Of a stretch of 64,000 nucleotides of DNA, positions 1-12,639 are shown piece after piece. The notes beneath the pieces are model-generated. The model saw only the letters and a program-made list of their open reading frames with translations, had not been told where the DNA came from and ran no database searches. The DNA comes from Angiostrongylus vasorum (lineage: Eukaryota; Nematoda; Chromadorea; Rhabditida; Metastrongylidae), in the NCBI GenBank assembly GCA_018806985.1, contig JADANN010000424.1, positions 2,285,001-2,349,000 of the forward strand, written 5' to 3'. Within the stretch, counting starts at the first letter, position 1; each line of letters begins with the position of its first letter. The translations under genes were made by a program, and so were the position numbers.

Positions 1-1890
1 CACTACCTCCTCCATGTTTTCAAAGCTTTCCAAGCCCCTCGCTTCCACCTGCTCAACTATGGAGTTTGGTTGTTTATCATGCTGAATTTCCGACCTATGG
101 TTGTTTATCATGCTGAACTTCTGACCTGTTCAGACGCAGCCGAAATATTCGGAGACATTTCCCCTGTTCAGCATCAATGGGCATACGTAAGGAATCCGTT
201 CCTTATGAGCATCATTTTTTGAGATTCAATCGAAGACAAATCTATCCGCAGGCTTTGCCAAAGTCGGCAAGCATTCGTCCCACTTGAATGTTGGTGGTTA
301 TGAAACTATACCATTAGCAAAGCAAAGATGGTGTAACTGCCGACCATCGATTTTCACTGCCATATTATCCCATTCCAATGTTCCCATGACGTTCTGGAGT
401 GAGGCGGTAAATAATTTTTGGCGAGATGGTATCGCCTTGCCTAACTCCTGTTTTGACGTCAATGTTAATATCGCTGTAGAATGGTGATATCTTGGTTGTG
501 AAATTTCTGTACAGCTCACGAAGAATCTTTATGTGCTGAGTAGGGATTCCTTGACTATCAAGGGCTTCCATGACTGCTTCTATCTCAATTGAGTCAAAGG
601 CCTTCTGTAAATCGATGAAAGTGGGACAGAGCGGTCTTTTGTACTCTCGCGATACTTATTTGAGCCTTCTTATCGTGTGGACATGCTCCATCGTACTGAA
701 TCCTCTTCCATTCTGACACATGTTGTGTGAAAAGCTGAGCCAGTGTGTTGATGAGGACTGGAGGAAGGTTCTTCAGGTGCTCAGGTCTTATCCCATTCAG
801 CAAAGTGTTGCTTGTTTCCTCACCGACGAAATAGCTTGTCAGATTTCGGGATGCAGAACTGGGACAACTTTTCCATCCTCTTTAATTTAATATGAAGGTA
901 AGAAAGCGCGGCTAATAAGGAAATCTAGCAAACGTAAGTGACTTTGTCTATTGCCTTTCTGGAAGCTGTCACTGTTCCGTATGGGCGTCAGAGTGCAGTC
1001 ATCTTGGTTTTGTAATTGGCGATGTCTCCGTTTGCGTTGCGAATGCTTTTTGCAGCCTCTCCAACTTCAAGTATAACTGGTGTTCTTCTCTCTTTAAGAT
1101 AATCTCTTATCGCCTCACTGCTTGGTTTTGCAGGTTCGGCCCTTTATCGAGGATTCAGATTCAATTAAGATTATCTTAAAGAGAGAAGAACACCAGTTAT
1201 ACTTGAAGTTGGAGAGGTACATTATGGGGGGTACAGATGATCACTTTAGTCCTTTGTGACTTAGACACAGGCAGTCTAGAATGGCTCTGAGATTGTAGCT
1301 GCCTCTCCGTGACCGTCCTACCCAACGCTGTCGTATCAGAGTCATGAGAATGAGGCCCGTCTATTTTCACGTGCTTAGCTTTTCAACACCTACGTAGAAC
1401 TTGCTGAACTCTGAACATGGGGGGCTGGATATACATAAAAGTATTAGTTATAATTAATAGGTGTAAACCCGCTACCTCTGCGGTGTTGACCCCACTCCAT
1501 GGATAATATTCGATTATTTATGCTGAGGTTTATAGAATGTCAGTCTTCTAAGCTATAAAGAGGTGTGTCAATGCTTGTTGTTTGCCAGTCTTTCCCAGCG
1601 TGGACATGGAGCTTATTTGTTTAACCGCCTTCCATATACTTCCCTGTCACTTGATTGCAGGCTTTTTGGCCGAATTGACTCGTAGAATACAATCCGCATA
1701 AGCAAGAACGGACCACACACGCATGCATGACTGCGGCCTCGTAAACACAGAAGGTATGCACCAAATCGTCGCAGCAGAAACAGGGAGTCCGTTCCTTGGA
1801 TCCACCTCCTTCTCAGGGAAGCAGAGGTCGGTTTTGGTCCGCCGCCACCTGGGGTCGCGCCACGTTGCCTCGCGTCTAACTGGCATAGGA
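1..1890 (-). mobile_element. RTE-type non-LTR retrotransposon relic, internally deleted
   Basis: Read on the minus strand, 1-900 matches the reverse-transcriptase half of the RTE copy at 36.9-40.2 kb, including a GVRQGDTISPK stretch near 400-460. About 961-1140 matches its linker between endonuclease and RT. About 1220-1890 matches its 5' leader upstream of the endonuclease. The endonuclease itself is missing. The catalytic block that reads FADD in the other copy reads FANG at 310-321, so both metal-binding aspartates are lost, and stops and frameshifts break the rest. The copy runs off the left edge of the window. It is a dead element. Confidence is high that it is RTE-derived and moderate for the exact borders. 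Confidence 0.85.
1056..1217. repeat. Perfect 50-bp inverted repeat with 62-bp spacer
   Basis: Bases 1056-1105 are the exact reverse complement of 1168-1217, with no mismatch over 50 bp. The left arm is ordinary RTE minus-strand sequence: a cognate of the region near 38,440-38,500 of the other copy. The right arm is therefore an inverted duplication sitting at the junction where the endonuclease part of the relic is missing. Confidence 0.9.
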
Positions 1891-2884
1891 TACCGTTATG
1901 GAGGAGTTCCGGGGAACCTAGAATTACCGTTGAAAACTCATGACCTGCACGTCACGTCAGAATTGTGTGCTTGCGGAACAAGAGAACTCCCACCACCCAC
2001 GTTGTTGACAAAAACGAGTATTTTCAGTTGTCTTCACTCTAGCGTTTAAAAAAGGTTTGTTTGAAGCGAATTATAATCAAACTTGGCACCATAATTTTTG
2101 GATGAGCCTAATTATGTTGTAGCAGTGATAGAAATGGAAATTTAGAGAATATCCTTGTGTTACATAAAGTCTACATACAACCTTATGCGACTATAATCAG
2201 CTGTTCTAATCTTCCTCATTGGAAGGCGCGTAAAAAAGCGGCTCTGAAGAAGGCGATACTGCCGAAACGTCAGCTACTGTTGTATTGTATTGTGTTTTTT
2301 CTATGGAAGTAAATATATGCTGTTTAACAACCTCGCGATTGCTGAACAAGAAAACGACGCATTCTACATACAACATAAAAAACAGATAGTTCGTTCTGAA
2401 TCTGGCAACTGCACTGCTTTTACAACCTGTGGATTTGAGATTTTTTCCCAACAAAGCGCCGTGATGACAGGTCGACAACATTTTTCGCGTTATCGAGCAA
2501 AAAATATCATATGGCTTCATTGGCCGTTTCGGACGAATATGATTTTTCGATTGCTGATGGTAATTTCTGGATTACTAGAGTGTTCCAGGAGTTTTCCAGT
2601 TGACTTATGTGGGACACTTTGCTCTGTCGTACTAATGGCATATGTGATTTCTATAGATCGTCCCCTGAAATTTAAATGTTTGGAACCAATAGTTTCAAAA
2701 AAATTCAGAACGAAACTTTAGTTTTTAAGATTTTCGACAGGAAAACGGAGGCTTAAAATATGAAGAACGCATTGTGAAAGGTCATGGTGTTCTACTGAAC
2801 GAAATGCCGCTTATTCGATTGCGTTCGTCTTCAAAATACGCGTTTTTAAACAAAAAAAAACTTTAAAAAACACAGTGGTAACTT
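1891..2884. other. Gene-free stretch with a hammerhead-like core motif at 2,240-2,275
   Basis: No supportable coding exon is visible. CTGAAGA at 2244-2250 is followed by a GGC/GCC mini-stem (2252-2254 with 2261-2263), GAAAC at 2264-2268, GTC at 2269-2271, and AGC at 2272-2274 that can pair with GCT at 2241-2243. This has the order of a hammerhead ribozyme core, but helix III is essentially absent. Open frames of up to 143 codons here lack other coding signs. Confidence 0.4.
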
Positions 2885-3063
2885 TTTATTTGCTGTCTAC
2901 TGTAACTTTTCACGGCAGGGTATGATGCCAAATACAACCACAATAATGCTGTAATATTTGCAGAACTCCAGATCGCAGGTGTCTGCGGTGGGGAACGAAC
3001 GCGCTATTACCCTATCGCGGTGCTAACGCGGTCACCACCACACAATGCGGGAAAAAAATACGT
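2885..3063 (-). repeat. SINE-D copy (tRNA-like head on minus strand)
   Basis: The plus strand reads gcagaactccagatcgcagg... then caccaccacacaatgcggg, matching the other SINE-D copies. On the minus strand the head resembles tRNA A and B boxes (GTGGTGGTGA ... CGTTCGTTCCCC). Confidence 0.7.
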
Positions 3064-4840
3064 TTCGTGGGGTAAATCATTGTTTCATCTTATTATTTAG
3101 AAAAAACAACTTGTACGAAGTAGAAAACGTCCTGTAGATCTTGACAGTTTTTTACTACCATTAGTATCCAGCATGAGCTGCGATACGCCGATTTGAACTC
3201 CAAATCGGTTATCATTTTTCTCATCATATTACTCCTATAGAGGTCACGCCGTCGCGTAAGGGTGAAAATATTAACTCTGGAAGTTAATGATCCTTATGCG
3301 TCAAATTAAAAGCTTCCCTAGGCATGGGTGTATGAGTTAACAACAAAGGATGGGTACGCGAACACTTAAATGGCTCTACATCATGTAGAATCGCACTGCC
3401 CACCACCACATCAAGTTTTCTATCCATTTAGTCCTTCATATGCGGCTTTAACACATTCGCGACGATGCGCATTGTCTCCAGTGCGTGTGTTCGGCAATGC
3501 GTTGTACCCGATGGATATTCTCAATGCGTACGCATCTCGAGCAACGAAAAATTAGATGTCGTCGCGAAGGTGTCATAATACTTTATCTCCTATCTGGAGT
3601 CGCGAGTCTTGCTCTGATTTCCTCAGGTCACTAGCCCACTTCGGTCTGTCACCGTGGACTTGGGATGCTTCGATCTGCGATTGCCGCCTTCGGCAACGAT
3701 AATGTCACCATACATCCGCAAATCGATCGATACATCATCGCGCGCAAAGTGAAGCGATGAATCAAAACAGTGTGCATTCCTTTATTGACCATTCATACCC
3801 GGGTTGAATGAAGGTCTGTCTACAAAGGCAGAAAGAGATTCTAATAAGAAAATAACAATTACGGTTATGTGTGCTGCCCACATTTTCTGCAGTCCTCAGT
3901 GCCCACACTGTGCGGGACGCCTCGCCGTTTTGAGTGAATTATTGATCGGCCACCATCGGGCACTTGTTTTGTCATGGTGAAACTCGTCCTCACACCCAAT
4001 AACAATCACCGACAACATCTGGACGAGTTTCTTTTCCGACTTTTCTATCGGCTTGGCATATTCGTGGATTTCATTCGAAAAATACGTGTTTCATGTTCTT
4101 TAAAGTTTCAAAGAAGTTCATTTCGCATTGTTTACTCGGGAAAGTAACTTTTGCGCATGCTTAACGGAAATAAACCGAGTCGTTTCCATTTTCATGAGCA
4201 AACTTTAGCCTTAACTGGAGAAATTGTCTTTAGAACGAAGCTTTTTTTTTGGATGCTGCTTCAAGACAGTTCTGATGCAATCGATAGGAACTTTTACGTT
4301 TTCCGAAGAGTCGGTCCGATTCAATAATGAGCTGAAAGTGTCATTTTAAGTTTTACTATTATAAAACAATACTCGCACACTACGTCACTTGCCGCGTCGC
4401 GTTCGTGATCGAATCGTACGAGATCTGGCTTTGAAGAACTTGATAGGACGAGTTTTGTTTTTCAATCACCGATGACGTTATAAAATTTTCCAAAGGAAAG
4501 ATTTGGACAGTTTTTATATCGAACGTTGTATCTGTACTATATTTTCGAACAAGTCACATAGTCCATTTGTCCCATATTTCGTCAGTGCTCGTCCACATTG
4601 CTTACAATATGAATCGCTAGCGTAAGAACATAGCGTAAAAATGAAAGGTCCCAGTTACTTGGTCTTCTATCTCCGGTATATTTTTTTACCTGGATACCAT
4701 TCCAGAGAGACAGGTCCTAAATCGATTTTCCCTGTTGTCTATGATGACACTTCGGTTACAGACTTCGAATTTCTGCTCGTTTTTGTTGTATCTGCAAGTA
4801 GTTTCTGGCATATCTCTGAGCAAGGGCGAATTCTACTCAG
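3064..4840. other. Intergenic stretch upstream of the coiled-coil gene
   Basis: I see no repeat family, RNA gene or convincing exon here. Short open frames are scattered and lack flanking splice signals. The last few hundred bases probably include promoter or outron sequence of the gene starting at 4844, but no specific element stands out. Confidence 0.5.
4832..4840 (+). promoter_or_regulatory. Probable spliced-leader acceptor of the coiled-coil gene
   Basis: TCTACTCAG lies three bases before ATG 4844. No upstream exon is evident. An acceptor directly before a start codon is the usual picture for trans-splicing in nematodes. Confidence 0.5.
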
Positions 4841-4843
4841 GCG

Positions 4844-7800
4844 ATGATGCTGATGTCGGTGGGTAATCCTGAGGAGACTATTAAATATTCGGAATTTGCT
4901 AAAGGGAATGATTTTGAGGTGAAAGAAAGTTAAATATTTCACTTCTGTGAAGTGTTCACCTTGTCTCAATAACTGGTTTTTAGGATTCTCATTTTGCTGG
5001 TTTTTCTGATGATGATGATGATGATATCATCTGTTTGGACGTCGATGATGCTCCTGATTGTTCAATTCCGAAACAAGCGAATGTGTCAGAAGTGAGTACC
5101 ACTCCCAATTTCTGCATATGTCATGTTACATGTAGTCTAATGACGTCAGATTCCTTTCCTCAAGTCGAATTCCTCTCAACTTTTTGTGCTAGATCTTTTT
5201 TGCTAAATTGCTGATTTCCGTACCAGCTAAGGTCTTTATCCTTTGCAATTTGAATATTTAGCTATTGAGGGAGATCGTCATTTCAGTATCATAAATTTAA
5301 CATCTGCTTTGATTTGAAGTATAGGGTTTCCTCAATAGAGAGCTTTTACTGGGCTATCTAAACAAGAAGTACAAAGAAGCTTTTCGCGAGAATTCAAAGT
5401 TTCTTTAAATCACAGTGCTGCATGCAAAATTGGCAGTGATGTATTCATGTACACAATAATATTGCACTGTTAATGCCATAGTGTGTTGAGGCTCAATCTT
5501 ACGATGATCTGGAACCTTCTATCGGAACCTCGCAAATATCCAGATTTCTGTTGAAGGTATGGAGATATAATGTATATCCCAGGTAGTCTTACACAACAGA
5601 GGTTTTCATTGTCAACTGAATTCTTAGATTCATGGTATACTGTGTAGGTATTGCTCATTGGGAAGCCTTGGTTTTCGGGAAGTTGAAACCATTTAGCTTA
5701 TAGATCGTCCGGATGTATTTAAACGATCGCTGCTGCAATTCCCCTGGTTGTTCAGGAGTACTCCAACTAGTAGAGGAACTGAAGGAAAGAATGGAAGGTA
5801 TGCGAGAACGAAACGAAAGGCTTCGTGAAGGGATCAGTGATAATTGCGTAGGTAATAATCAGAACGATCGTTTGTCGTCCATTTCCACCATCTTTAAAAT
5901 GTTTCTATGAAGATCTTCGTAGTTGTTTCTCTCTCAGAAATGGAAAGGATTTTGGAAGAGAATTCTGAGCTGAAGGTAAAAATGTCAAAAGCGGATGCTA
6001 CAATTAATTCTCAGAAACTGACTATTCAGAAGTTGGAACTCCATTTAAGTGAACTTCAGGTACGTCGACTATTTCAGCGAACATGAGCGCGGAGATTGCA
6101 CCACAGTTCTAGCGTTCCTAACCTATCATAGCACGAAATATAGCTGATCCAGTTTACACTAAGGAATGCTGAAGTCAATGGGTATAGAAGCAAAAGCCCA
6201 CATATATACTTACCTCGTGTGCTTACTCATATTACTTTATGCATTGTAGGACGGATGTCTGAAAAACAAGTAGAAGTTCCTGTTGTTTTCTGTTGTAAGA
6301 ATATCTGATGAAGCATTTGGTAATAGTTGTCTATTAAGAAGGAAGTTACGCGACTAGTGTCTGCGAAGCAGTCTCATAATTTTCAACATCTTCCAAATAG
6401 TTCGCCATTGCTACACTGCTCAACTAACATTGTTCCACCAGAGCCAACACCTACGACTAAGGTACGTTCGAGTTGCGAAAAGTTCGTACCAAACCATTGT
6501 TGTCCTCGCAACGGTTTACCGCATTATCGTGGCTAGGAGTTGTTACTGGGTGTCGGGCTGCGATGTAGACAGGGAAGGGATTCATCCCCTCAGCAGGGTC
6601 TCCCAAGCTGAGAAGGAGTCCGACGTTTCCATCAGGAAGCGCAGCTAAGACTAAACCGGTAGTAGGATCCACCAACGTCCTGGTGTCAAACTAGTCGCAT
6701 GGTGGCAGATATCCCTTTGATCCACAGATTCTGTGACTGCCTGCTGCAGACTCTGGCTAGGCTGACCTCGGAGCTCCAGGGAAACACAATGGCTAAACCA
6801 GAAAAACTCCGAAAAATTTGGAGACTTCTGGGGCCTACGCAACCAGTGAGGACGTGCCATCTAAGTATCCAAGTAGGCAAACCATTTTTACACGTAAGTT
6901 TTTAGAGATCTCGTAACAGTACAGACAAACAGATCGTCGCTCGTTCCAATCAAGCATTACGGAAAGTTGCTAGGCTTTATGTCGACCAAAGATCTGGTCA
7001 TAATACGAAGGAAGTGCGTATGGTTGCTTTATAATGTTCACATCCGATTGTCTGATTGTCCCACATTTAATGTTGTGTGTATTAGGCTTCAAACTCTCTG
7101 TCTGCAATTAATCCTCCTTTACCTCAACCGCAGCAAAGTTCGACGAACTGTTCTATTTCGAAAAGAACTCGCGTTCGTGTGGATGTACCTCACGTATCTG
7201 GGAAGTCGCTCATTCATTTTGTTGCTCCTATATCGGTTTGTCTAAGTGTTTTCTTGATTATGAGATGGTCACTGCCATTTTTAAATAGTTTCTATGTATG
7301 CTGCTGTCGTCACTTTTTCTCAGAGTCCTATACTGGATTATCCTTTGGAATGTCTCAACTCCAAAATTTAGTGGTCCCACTGATCTAACTTTGGAAATTA
7401 ATACAGAGCCGTCTGGTTGGTTCTTCTATTCATTCCTTTTTTTGTAATCAGTGGTGAACTGTCTAATAAATGCCTCGTTTTCTCTATTTGTAGGTTTTCT
7501 TCTAACGAGGAAAGTGCAAGGTGTTATAAAATATTGTGCAGTCAATGAACGTCGTCCGAAGAGTGTGAAAGTATATTGTTATCTGGAGAGCGCGAGTAGG
7601 GTGATTCATTGGACATCAAGTACGAGATATGCATTTGCTGGTTCTACTAAGATGAAATTCGATATAGTTTTCTCCAAAGGTTCGTTTTTGCTATTTTTTA
7701 ACATAGTTTTATTAAAGTTCTTCGGATTTGTTAGCACATCGACAACCATACGGCTCGTCCTCACTGATTGTGCAGGCTCCAGCATAATCACCATTTTTCG

Positions 7801-9611
7801 GAGATTTGCTGGTTAAGCCATTGTGGTTCCCTGGAATCCCGAGGACAGCCTGGGCAAAGTCTGCCCGAGGTCGTCAGCACGACAGGCAGTCGCAGCCCTT
7901 GTGGATCAGAGGGAGATTTACCACCATGCGACTTTGATACCAAGACGATGGTGGGTCCTGGTATTGGTTTACTCCTAGCTAGGCTTCCTGATGGAAACGC
8001 CGGACTCCCTCTCAGCTTGGGAGACCCTGCTGGGTGGACGAATCCCCCCCCCCTGTAGATCGCAGTCCGACACCCAGGAACACCTCCCAGCCACGATAAG
8101 GCGGTAAACCATTGGGAGGGCTCTAGCATAATTTCTGTTATTTCGCAATTTTGCTGGTTTATCCATTGTGGTTCTGTGGAGTCCCGACGTCAGCCTAGCT
8201 AAAGTCTTCCCCAGGTCGTCACCACCACAGGCAGTCGCCGACCTTGTGGATCAAAGGGAGATTTGCCACCATGAGACTAGTTTGGTGCCAGGACAGTGAC
8301 GGATGCTGGTGTTGGTTTGCTCTTTGCTAGGCTTCCTAATGGAAATGCCGGACTCCTTCTCAGCTTGGGAGACCCTCTTAGGGAGATGAATCCCCCGCTG
8401 TATATCGCAGCCCGACACCTAGGAGCACCTTCCAGTCACGATTTGGCGGTAAACCATTGTAAGGATTTCAAAGCATAGGCGCTCGAAAACGATTGTTGCT
8501 TTTGACTTTAAACAAATGGAAGAACGCATAGAAGTTTTGTTAGGAGATGAACGAAGATGGAACTATGATGTTCTGTTGCACAGAGACATATTTTTCTCGC
8601 TTCTGTTCAAGACCATCTCGAACAGCAATGCGAGCGAGCCAGCTGGATTTCGTTTGTCCTGATGAACATGTTGATGCCCCAAATGTGCCGTTGATCTTCA
8701 CAGTTCCCCGCTTTTCGTTCAATATTTTTAAGAATGTATATCTTGTTTTTAGTTACTTGAGGTTCGGCTTTTGAAACGGAAATGACAGTTTAGAAACTCG
8801 CATGCAACCTTAGACGATAGAGCAAGTTTTCTCTATAAGTTAGTCACGTGCTGTCAAGTGTTATTAGCGGTTGTCCAAAACTAGCATGGTAGCAATATTA
8901 TTAAGGAAGAAGATAGAGGGAAATAACCTCAAGCAAACTTCAACCTGATTTTCCTTTGCATTTTTTGAGGTATTGAGGGATGAAGAACTTGTGCGCATTG
9001 TAAAGGACCTTATAACACTGTGCTATAAGCGCATGGAAGTTTCTCAATCTTATTTATAAAGACCATTGTTGATAGTATGACGAGTTCTATGTTTATTTCT
9101 CTATTGGTACTTCAGATCAGGAGATTGCTGCATACGATCGTGTAGTAGTATTTGCATTCGCAGTTATTGACGCTGATAATTTCTTAACAGAACGTGTAAT
9201 TCTTAATCTTGGTCAACAAGCTCGTTATGTGAAAGACTCAGCTGTACGCACCAGTAATCCAGAGCTGCGTCGAAAGTCTCCTGCCGAACCTATGGAGCAA
9301 GTACGTAGCATTTTTGCTTGATTGTTTAGATACGTAAGAAAGACCGTCAATAGGGATCTTTAGACACATTTGGAAGCGAGGAAATCTGAAATTGTTGTTT
9401 CTTTGTAGATTCTCTTGATTCATTGCCGAAATGCAAACCAGCAGCATTATTCTTTATAATATGGATCCACATTATAATTCTTTTTCCAATAGTTGCCAAT
9501 AAATGTCGATATAGTCATTTATTTCAGGAGTATATGTCGTCAGTAAAAGTCAAAACAGCTAGCATCAATGCTCATACCATCGACTCAAATTTTGAGGTTT
9601 ATCGTCCATAG
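4844..9611 (+). CDS. Uncharacterised coiled-coil protein, 13 exons, ~494 aa
   Basis: Exons by splice signals and phase: 4844-4918, 4984-5091, 5482-5556, 5704-5851, 5938-6059, 6327-6461, 6933-7013, 7086-7235, 7324-7351, 7494-7679, 8544-8651, 9116-9300, 9528-9611 (TAG). Their total is 1485 nt, exactly 495 codons. I do not recognise the family. Residues 25-50 are acidic with a run of six Asp. Residues 100-180 form a charged heptad-like coiled coil (VEELKERMEGMRERNERLRE; later LEENSELKVKM). Residues 185-290 are Ser/Pro/Gln-rich, and the last 200 residues look globular. The 28-nt exon at 7324 has a weak donor and is the least certain link. The 8544 exon is short of support, but its phase fits both neighbours. 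Introns carry R-C repeats. The coiled coil suggests a structural or scaffold role, but that is inference. Confidence 0.6.
6494..6892 (+). repeat. R-C repeat copy in intron of the coiled-coil gene
   Basis: Matches the family consensus from cggtttaccgc through gtcgggctgcgatgtagac and ctcagcagggtctcccaagc to the ccaagtatccaagtag end. It lies between the exons ending at 6461 and starting at 6933. Confidence 0.8.
7758..8119 (-). repeat. R-C repeat copy, minus strand (first of a tandem pair)
   Basis: Same family as 6494-6892 but inverted. It carries a run of nine C at about 8046. It lies in the intron between the exons at 7494-7679 and 8544-8651. Confidence 0.85.
8122..8466 (-). repeat. R-C repeat copy, minus strand (second of a tandem pair)
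   Basis: Directly follows the copy at 7758-8119 in the same orientation and shares its start (tttgctggttt) and end (gcggtaaaccattg). The two were either inserted side by side or duplicated locally. Confidence 0.85.
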
Positions 9612-11309
9612 CAGTAGTCTATGAAGTAGAGTTTCGTTGAAGTGTATTTTTCCTCTAGTTTAGTCTTTAACTTACTTTATTTCATTTAGAGTTGAAAGTT
9701 TGTGTCTAGAACAACTTTATTACGTTACTCTTTGAATTAAAACTTTAATACAATCCTATGGTTGTTCTCACACTTTGGTGCTATGTTCTCGCTGCGTAAC
9801 TGACTTGGGTTACGACAGACTTTACTGAACTTTACGACAAAGTTTTTGGCTTTCGTAATGAAGCTGCAAGCCTGCAACACCGGTATGGACCTTACACTTT
9901 CGTTCTATATAGGCATCCAGGAATGAATTTCCTAACCAGAACAGCTATAATCTCATCATTTGTCCTTTACGATGTCTCATTTCAATGACTTTTAAAACTT
10001 AACGCCATACTGTTGGTCAACGCGTCTGCTTCAGAGACTAGGAATTGTGCACCCTAAAGTTTACTAGCACGTATGAATTAATAAAAACAAGAACATCTCG
10101 ACGTTTTATTGTTAACAGGATGATTGATCATTGGTAGATAAGGAACTCTGGTTTGATCAAAAGGTTGAGAAGAACGAGTAATAGTTGGAAATGCTTCGTA
10201 ATCATAGCGGGAAATTGGAGCCCTGGACAAGGAAGCGGTGGTTTTCTGACTATGCGTACTACTCCATAGTAGGAATATTCAGTACACATCCCCATTTCCA
10301 ACGAAAACATTTCTGCAAATGGTGTATACTACCACGTTTAGGTAATACAGAAAGATGTACGTACCAAGAGTTAACTCCGTTGCTACTTGATCTTCCTATC
10401 TCGTTAGCTAGACGTTTCTGTGATTATCGTCGACAATTAAGTGATATTTGCTATTTTGTACTTATGTTTTTCCGAAGTAAATGCCTGTCTGTTTAAGGTG
10501 TCGATTTCTTTATTTCAGAGTTTTGTTGTATTGATTTTCTCACAATAGATTACTTAGTAATAAAAGATGGGTACGAATGGTGTCAGGTGTAAAACGGTTT
10601 TCCATCCTTTGTTACAGAAATCTGTTGTACGTGTCAGTGTTCCTCTGAGGTGGGAAAAATTCCGTGTGGTAAATACGGTAATGAACTCTCTATCCTGAAA
10701 AGTAGCACTTTTGGTTTCAGGTAGTTTCTGGCACTGTTGTTTAGAAGATAAAGAACAAAGTACGATGTAATTTTGGGTCCATCAGACGTCTTGTATCCTG
10801 GACTTGTAGCCTCTGTGTAGAAGCAGCAACTACCTACTAATAATTTTAACGGTAGCGTTCGTGCTTCTTATGTTATTCTTAAGAAGACAGGACGTCGTTA
10901 ACACAGTATCTACCTCATAATGGCTAAGCTTCCGCCCGATTTCGCTTTCTTCATAGCCCGGAAAGGTCAAGTTGATGTGCAATTTAGTCAGCCAAATGCT
11001 TCCATAACCATTACGGAAAAAACCCAGAATCTAAACTTCAATTGTATTAGGAACAGCTTCTTCAGACACTAACCAATTCCTGTGTCTTCTAGCAATTTGG
11101 TGGAAAGCTGCTGTAAAGAGTTCAGCTAGGTGGGTAATATACTTTTTCTCACGATAAAAGACTACCCTTGAGGTATGGGGGCGAGATCACGCGTGATACT
11201 AAAGCACTCCTTCCATGCAGTTAATTCTTGGGTTCCCGGAGTTTATCCAATATGCCTTGAGGGTCGTACACTCTGAAGTTTTTTGATTCCTGTGCGGAGA
11301 TGAAGGATG
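9612..11309. other. Intergenic stretch after the coiled-coil gene
   Basis: Includes the 3' UTR of the preceding gene. No canonical AATAAA lies within 150 bp of the stop, although the sequence is AT-rich near 9,740. No repeat family or convincing exon was found in the rest. Confidence 0.5.
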
Positions 11310-11586
11310 AGAAGGATAGAGCTCTCGGCATTGATCAATCCCTGAGGGATGCTCTGTGCATTCGACTTCATTAAGGATCGTTGGAGGTAATTGAATGCAT
11401 TTCTGGCCTTTGCAATGACTTGCGATAGACTACCGATGCATCGAGTCATTGCTGTTATCCTCCCAGATAAGTCTGGTACCAATTTTCCGACGCTGGACGA
11501 GTAGAAGGCTTGATGAGATTTGGGTGTGAGGATTGATCTTATGTGTATTGTAAGGCGCCACCGACCATTGCGCTACACGCGCCCTT
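11310..11586 (-). repeat. SINE-A copy, minus strand
   Basis: On the minus strand it opens with a gggcgcgtgtagcgcaatgg head, followed by the shared ttggtaccagacttatctgg core and the cgatgcatcggtag and gggattgatcaatgccgag tail. Confidence 0.85.
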
Positions 11587-11679
11587 ATGCGAGTATATGT
11601 GGCTTTTATCTCGAAATCTTCTCCGTTATGTCTTCATGTTCCTTGTGTGCCTAATAGAATGCTTTCTTTAATGTTAACT

Positions 11680-11872
11680 TTACCGCAACAGTGCTGAGAT
11701 ATTTGCAAAACTTCGGACCGCATGTGTCTGTGGTGGGGAAACGAACGCGCTATTACCCTTTCCCCGGGACTAACGCGTTCACCACCACACCATGCAAGTC
11801 TTTTGTTTCCTCTTTCTCTGATCTGGTTTTCTATCTACCAGTGCTATTAGCAGTCGTTAAGTTTACCATCTA
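11680..11872 (-). repeat. SINE-D copy
   Basis: The plus strand carries gtgctgagatatttgcaaaa, a gtgtctgtggtgggg segment and caccaccacaccatg. The tRNA-like head reads on the minus strand. Confidence 0.8.
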
Positions 11873-12359
11873 GATGGTCTTTAAAACGGCCACGGAGTAG
11901 TCTATTGGTTTTCCAATGTGTTCCTTCCCGCACACTTTACAAGAGATCAGGGTCGCTGTACCGGAACTTGAGGGATCACTATTTGTGCCGTCAGGGCAGA
12001 TAGTGCCCAACTTGATGGAGAAGATACACTTTTTCGAAGTCCTGAGCTAGATAAACGCATAGTTCTGAAGATCTTGAGGATAACTCTAGGATCGAGGTCA
12101 ATCAAAAAACGTTGCTTGGCAATGCTCGTAGCACTCAAGGCTTAACCGGTTCACGTGAGACGTACGCAGTGCTCATAGCAGTTTTTAATTAGCTGCTTGC
12201 CATATTTAAATTAAGTCTTGTGTTCGTCATTTTTTCACTTTCATCAGTTTTTATTCCACAAACCCCTAGATGTCTCTAAGCTGTTCGGATTTGTTCATGA
12301 ATTCGACTGGCACTTGAGGAGTTTGTCTACGTCATGAATGGGGCTAGATACTAATCGAC

Positions 12360-12600
12360 ATGATTCTTCGTGGAATCCACGAATTGCCGTGGTCGGGCGT
12401 TCCTAGACCACCACGGATGGCTACCTCCTTTGTGGATCAGAGCAGCTTTTGGCAATAATCTGGCAACCCTGGAAGGATAGTAGGCTTGGTGGTCTTGAGG
12501 CGTGGTCAAACGAGTGAGCATATGTGTATTATTGAACCACTCAGTCACTCGCACCACTTCGGTTCGTCGTTGAGGATTTATGCTCAACGAACTTTTTCCC
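12360..12600 (-). repeat. Diverged SINE-B-like copy
   Basis: Contains fragments resembling the SINE-B body and head on the minus strand (aggcttggtggtc near 12,485). It is poorly conserved and lies next to a clear SINE-B copy. Confidence 0.35.
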
Positions 12601-12639
12601 AAGGTTGTTGAGTGCGAGCGTTTTTTTGTTCCATAACCC

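Noticed and set aside
8950..9030. Exon-like segment (LRDEELVRIVKDLITLCYKRME)
   Set aside because: Reads like protein, but its phase fits neither neighbouring exon of the coiled-coil gene and no clean acceptor precedes it.
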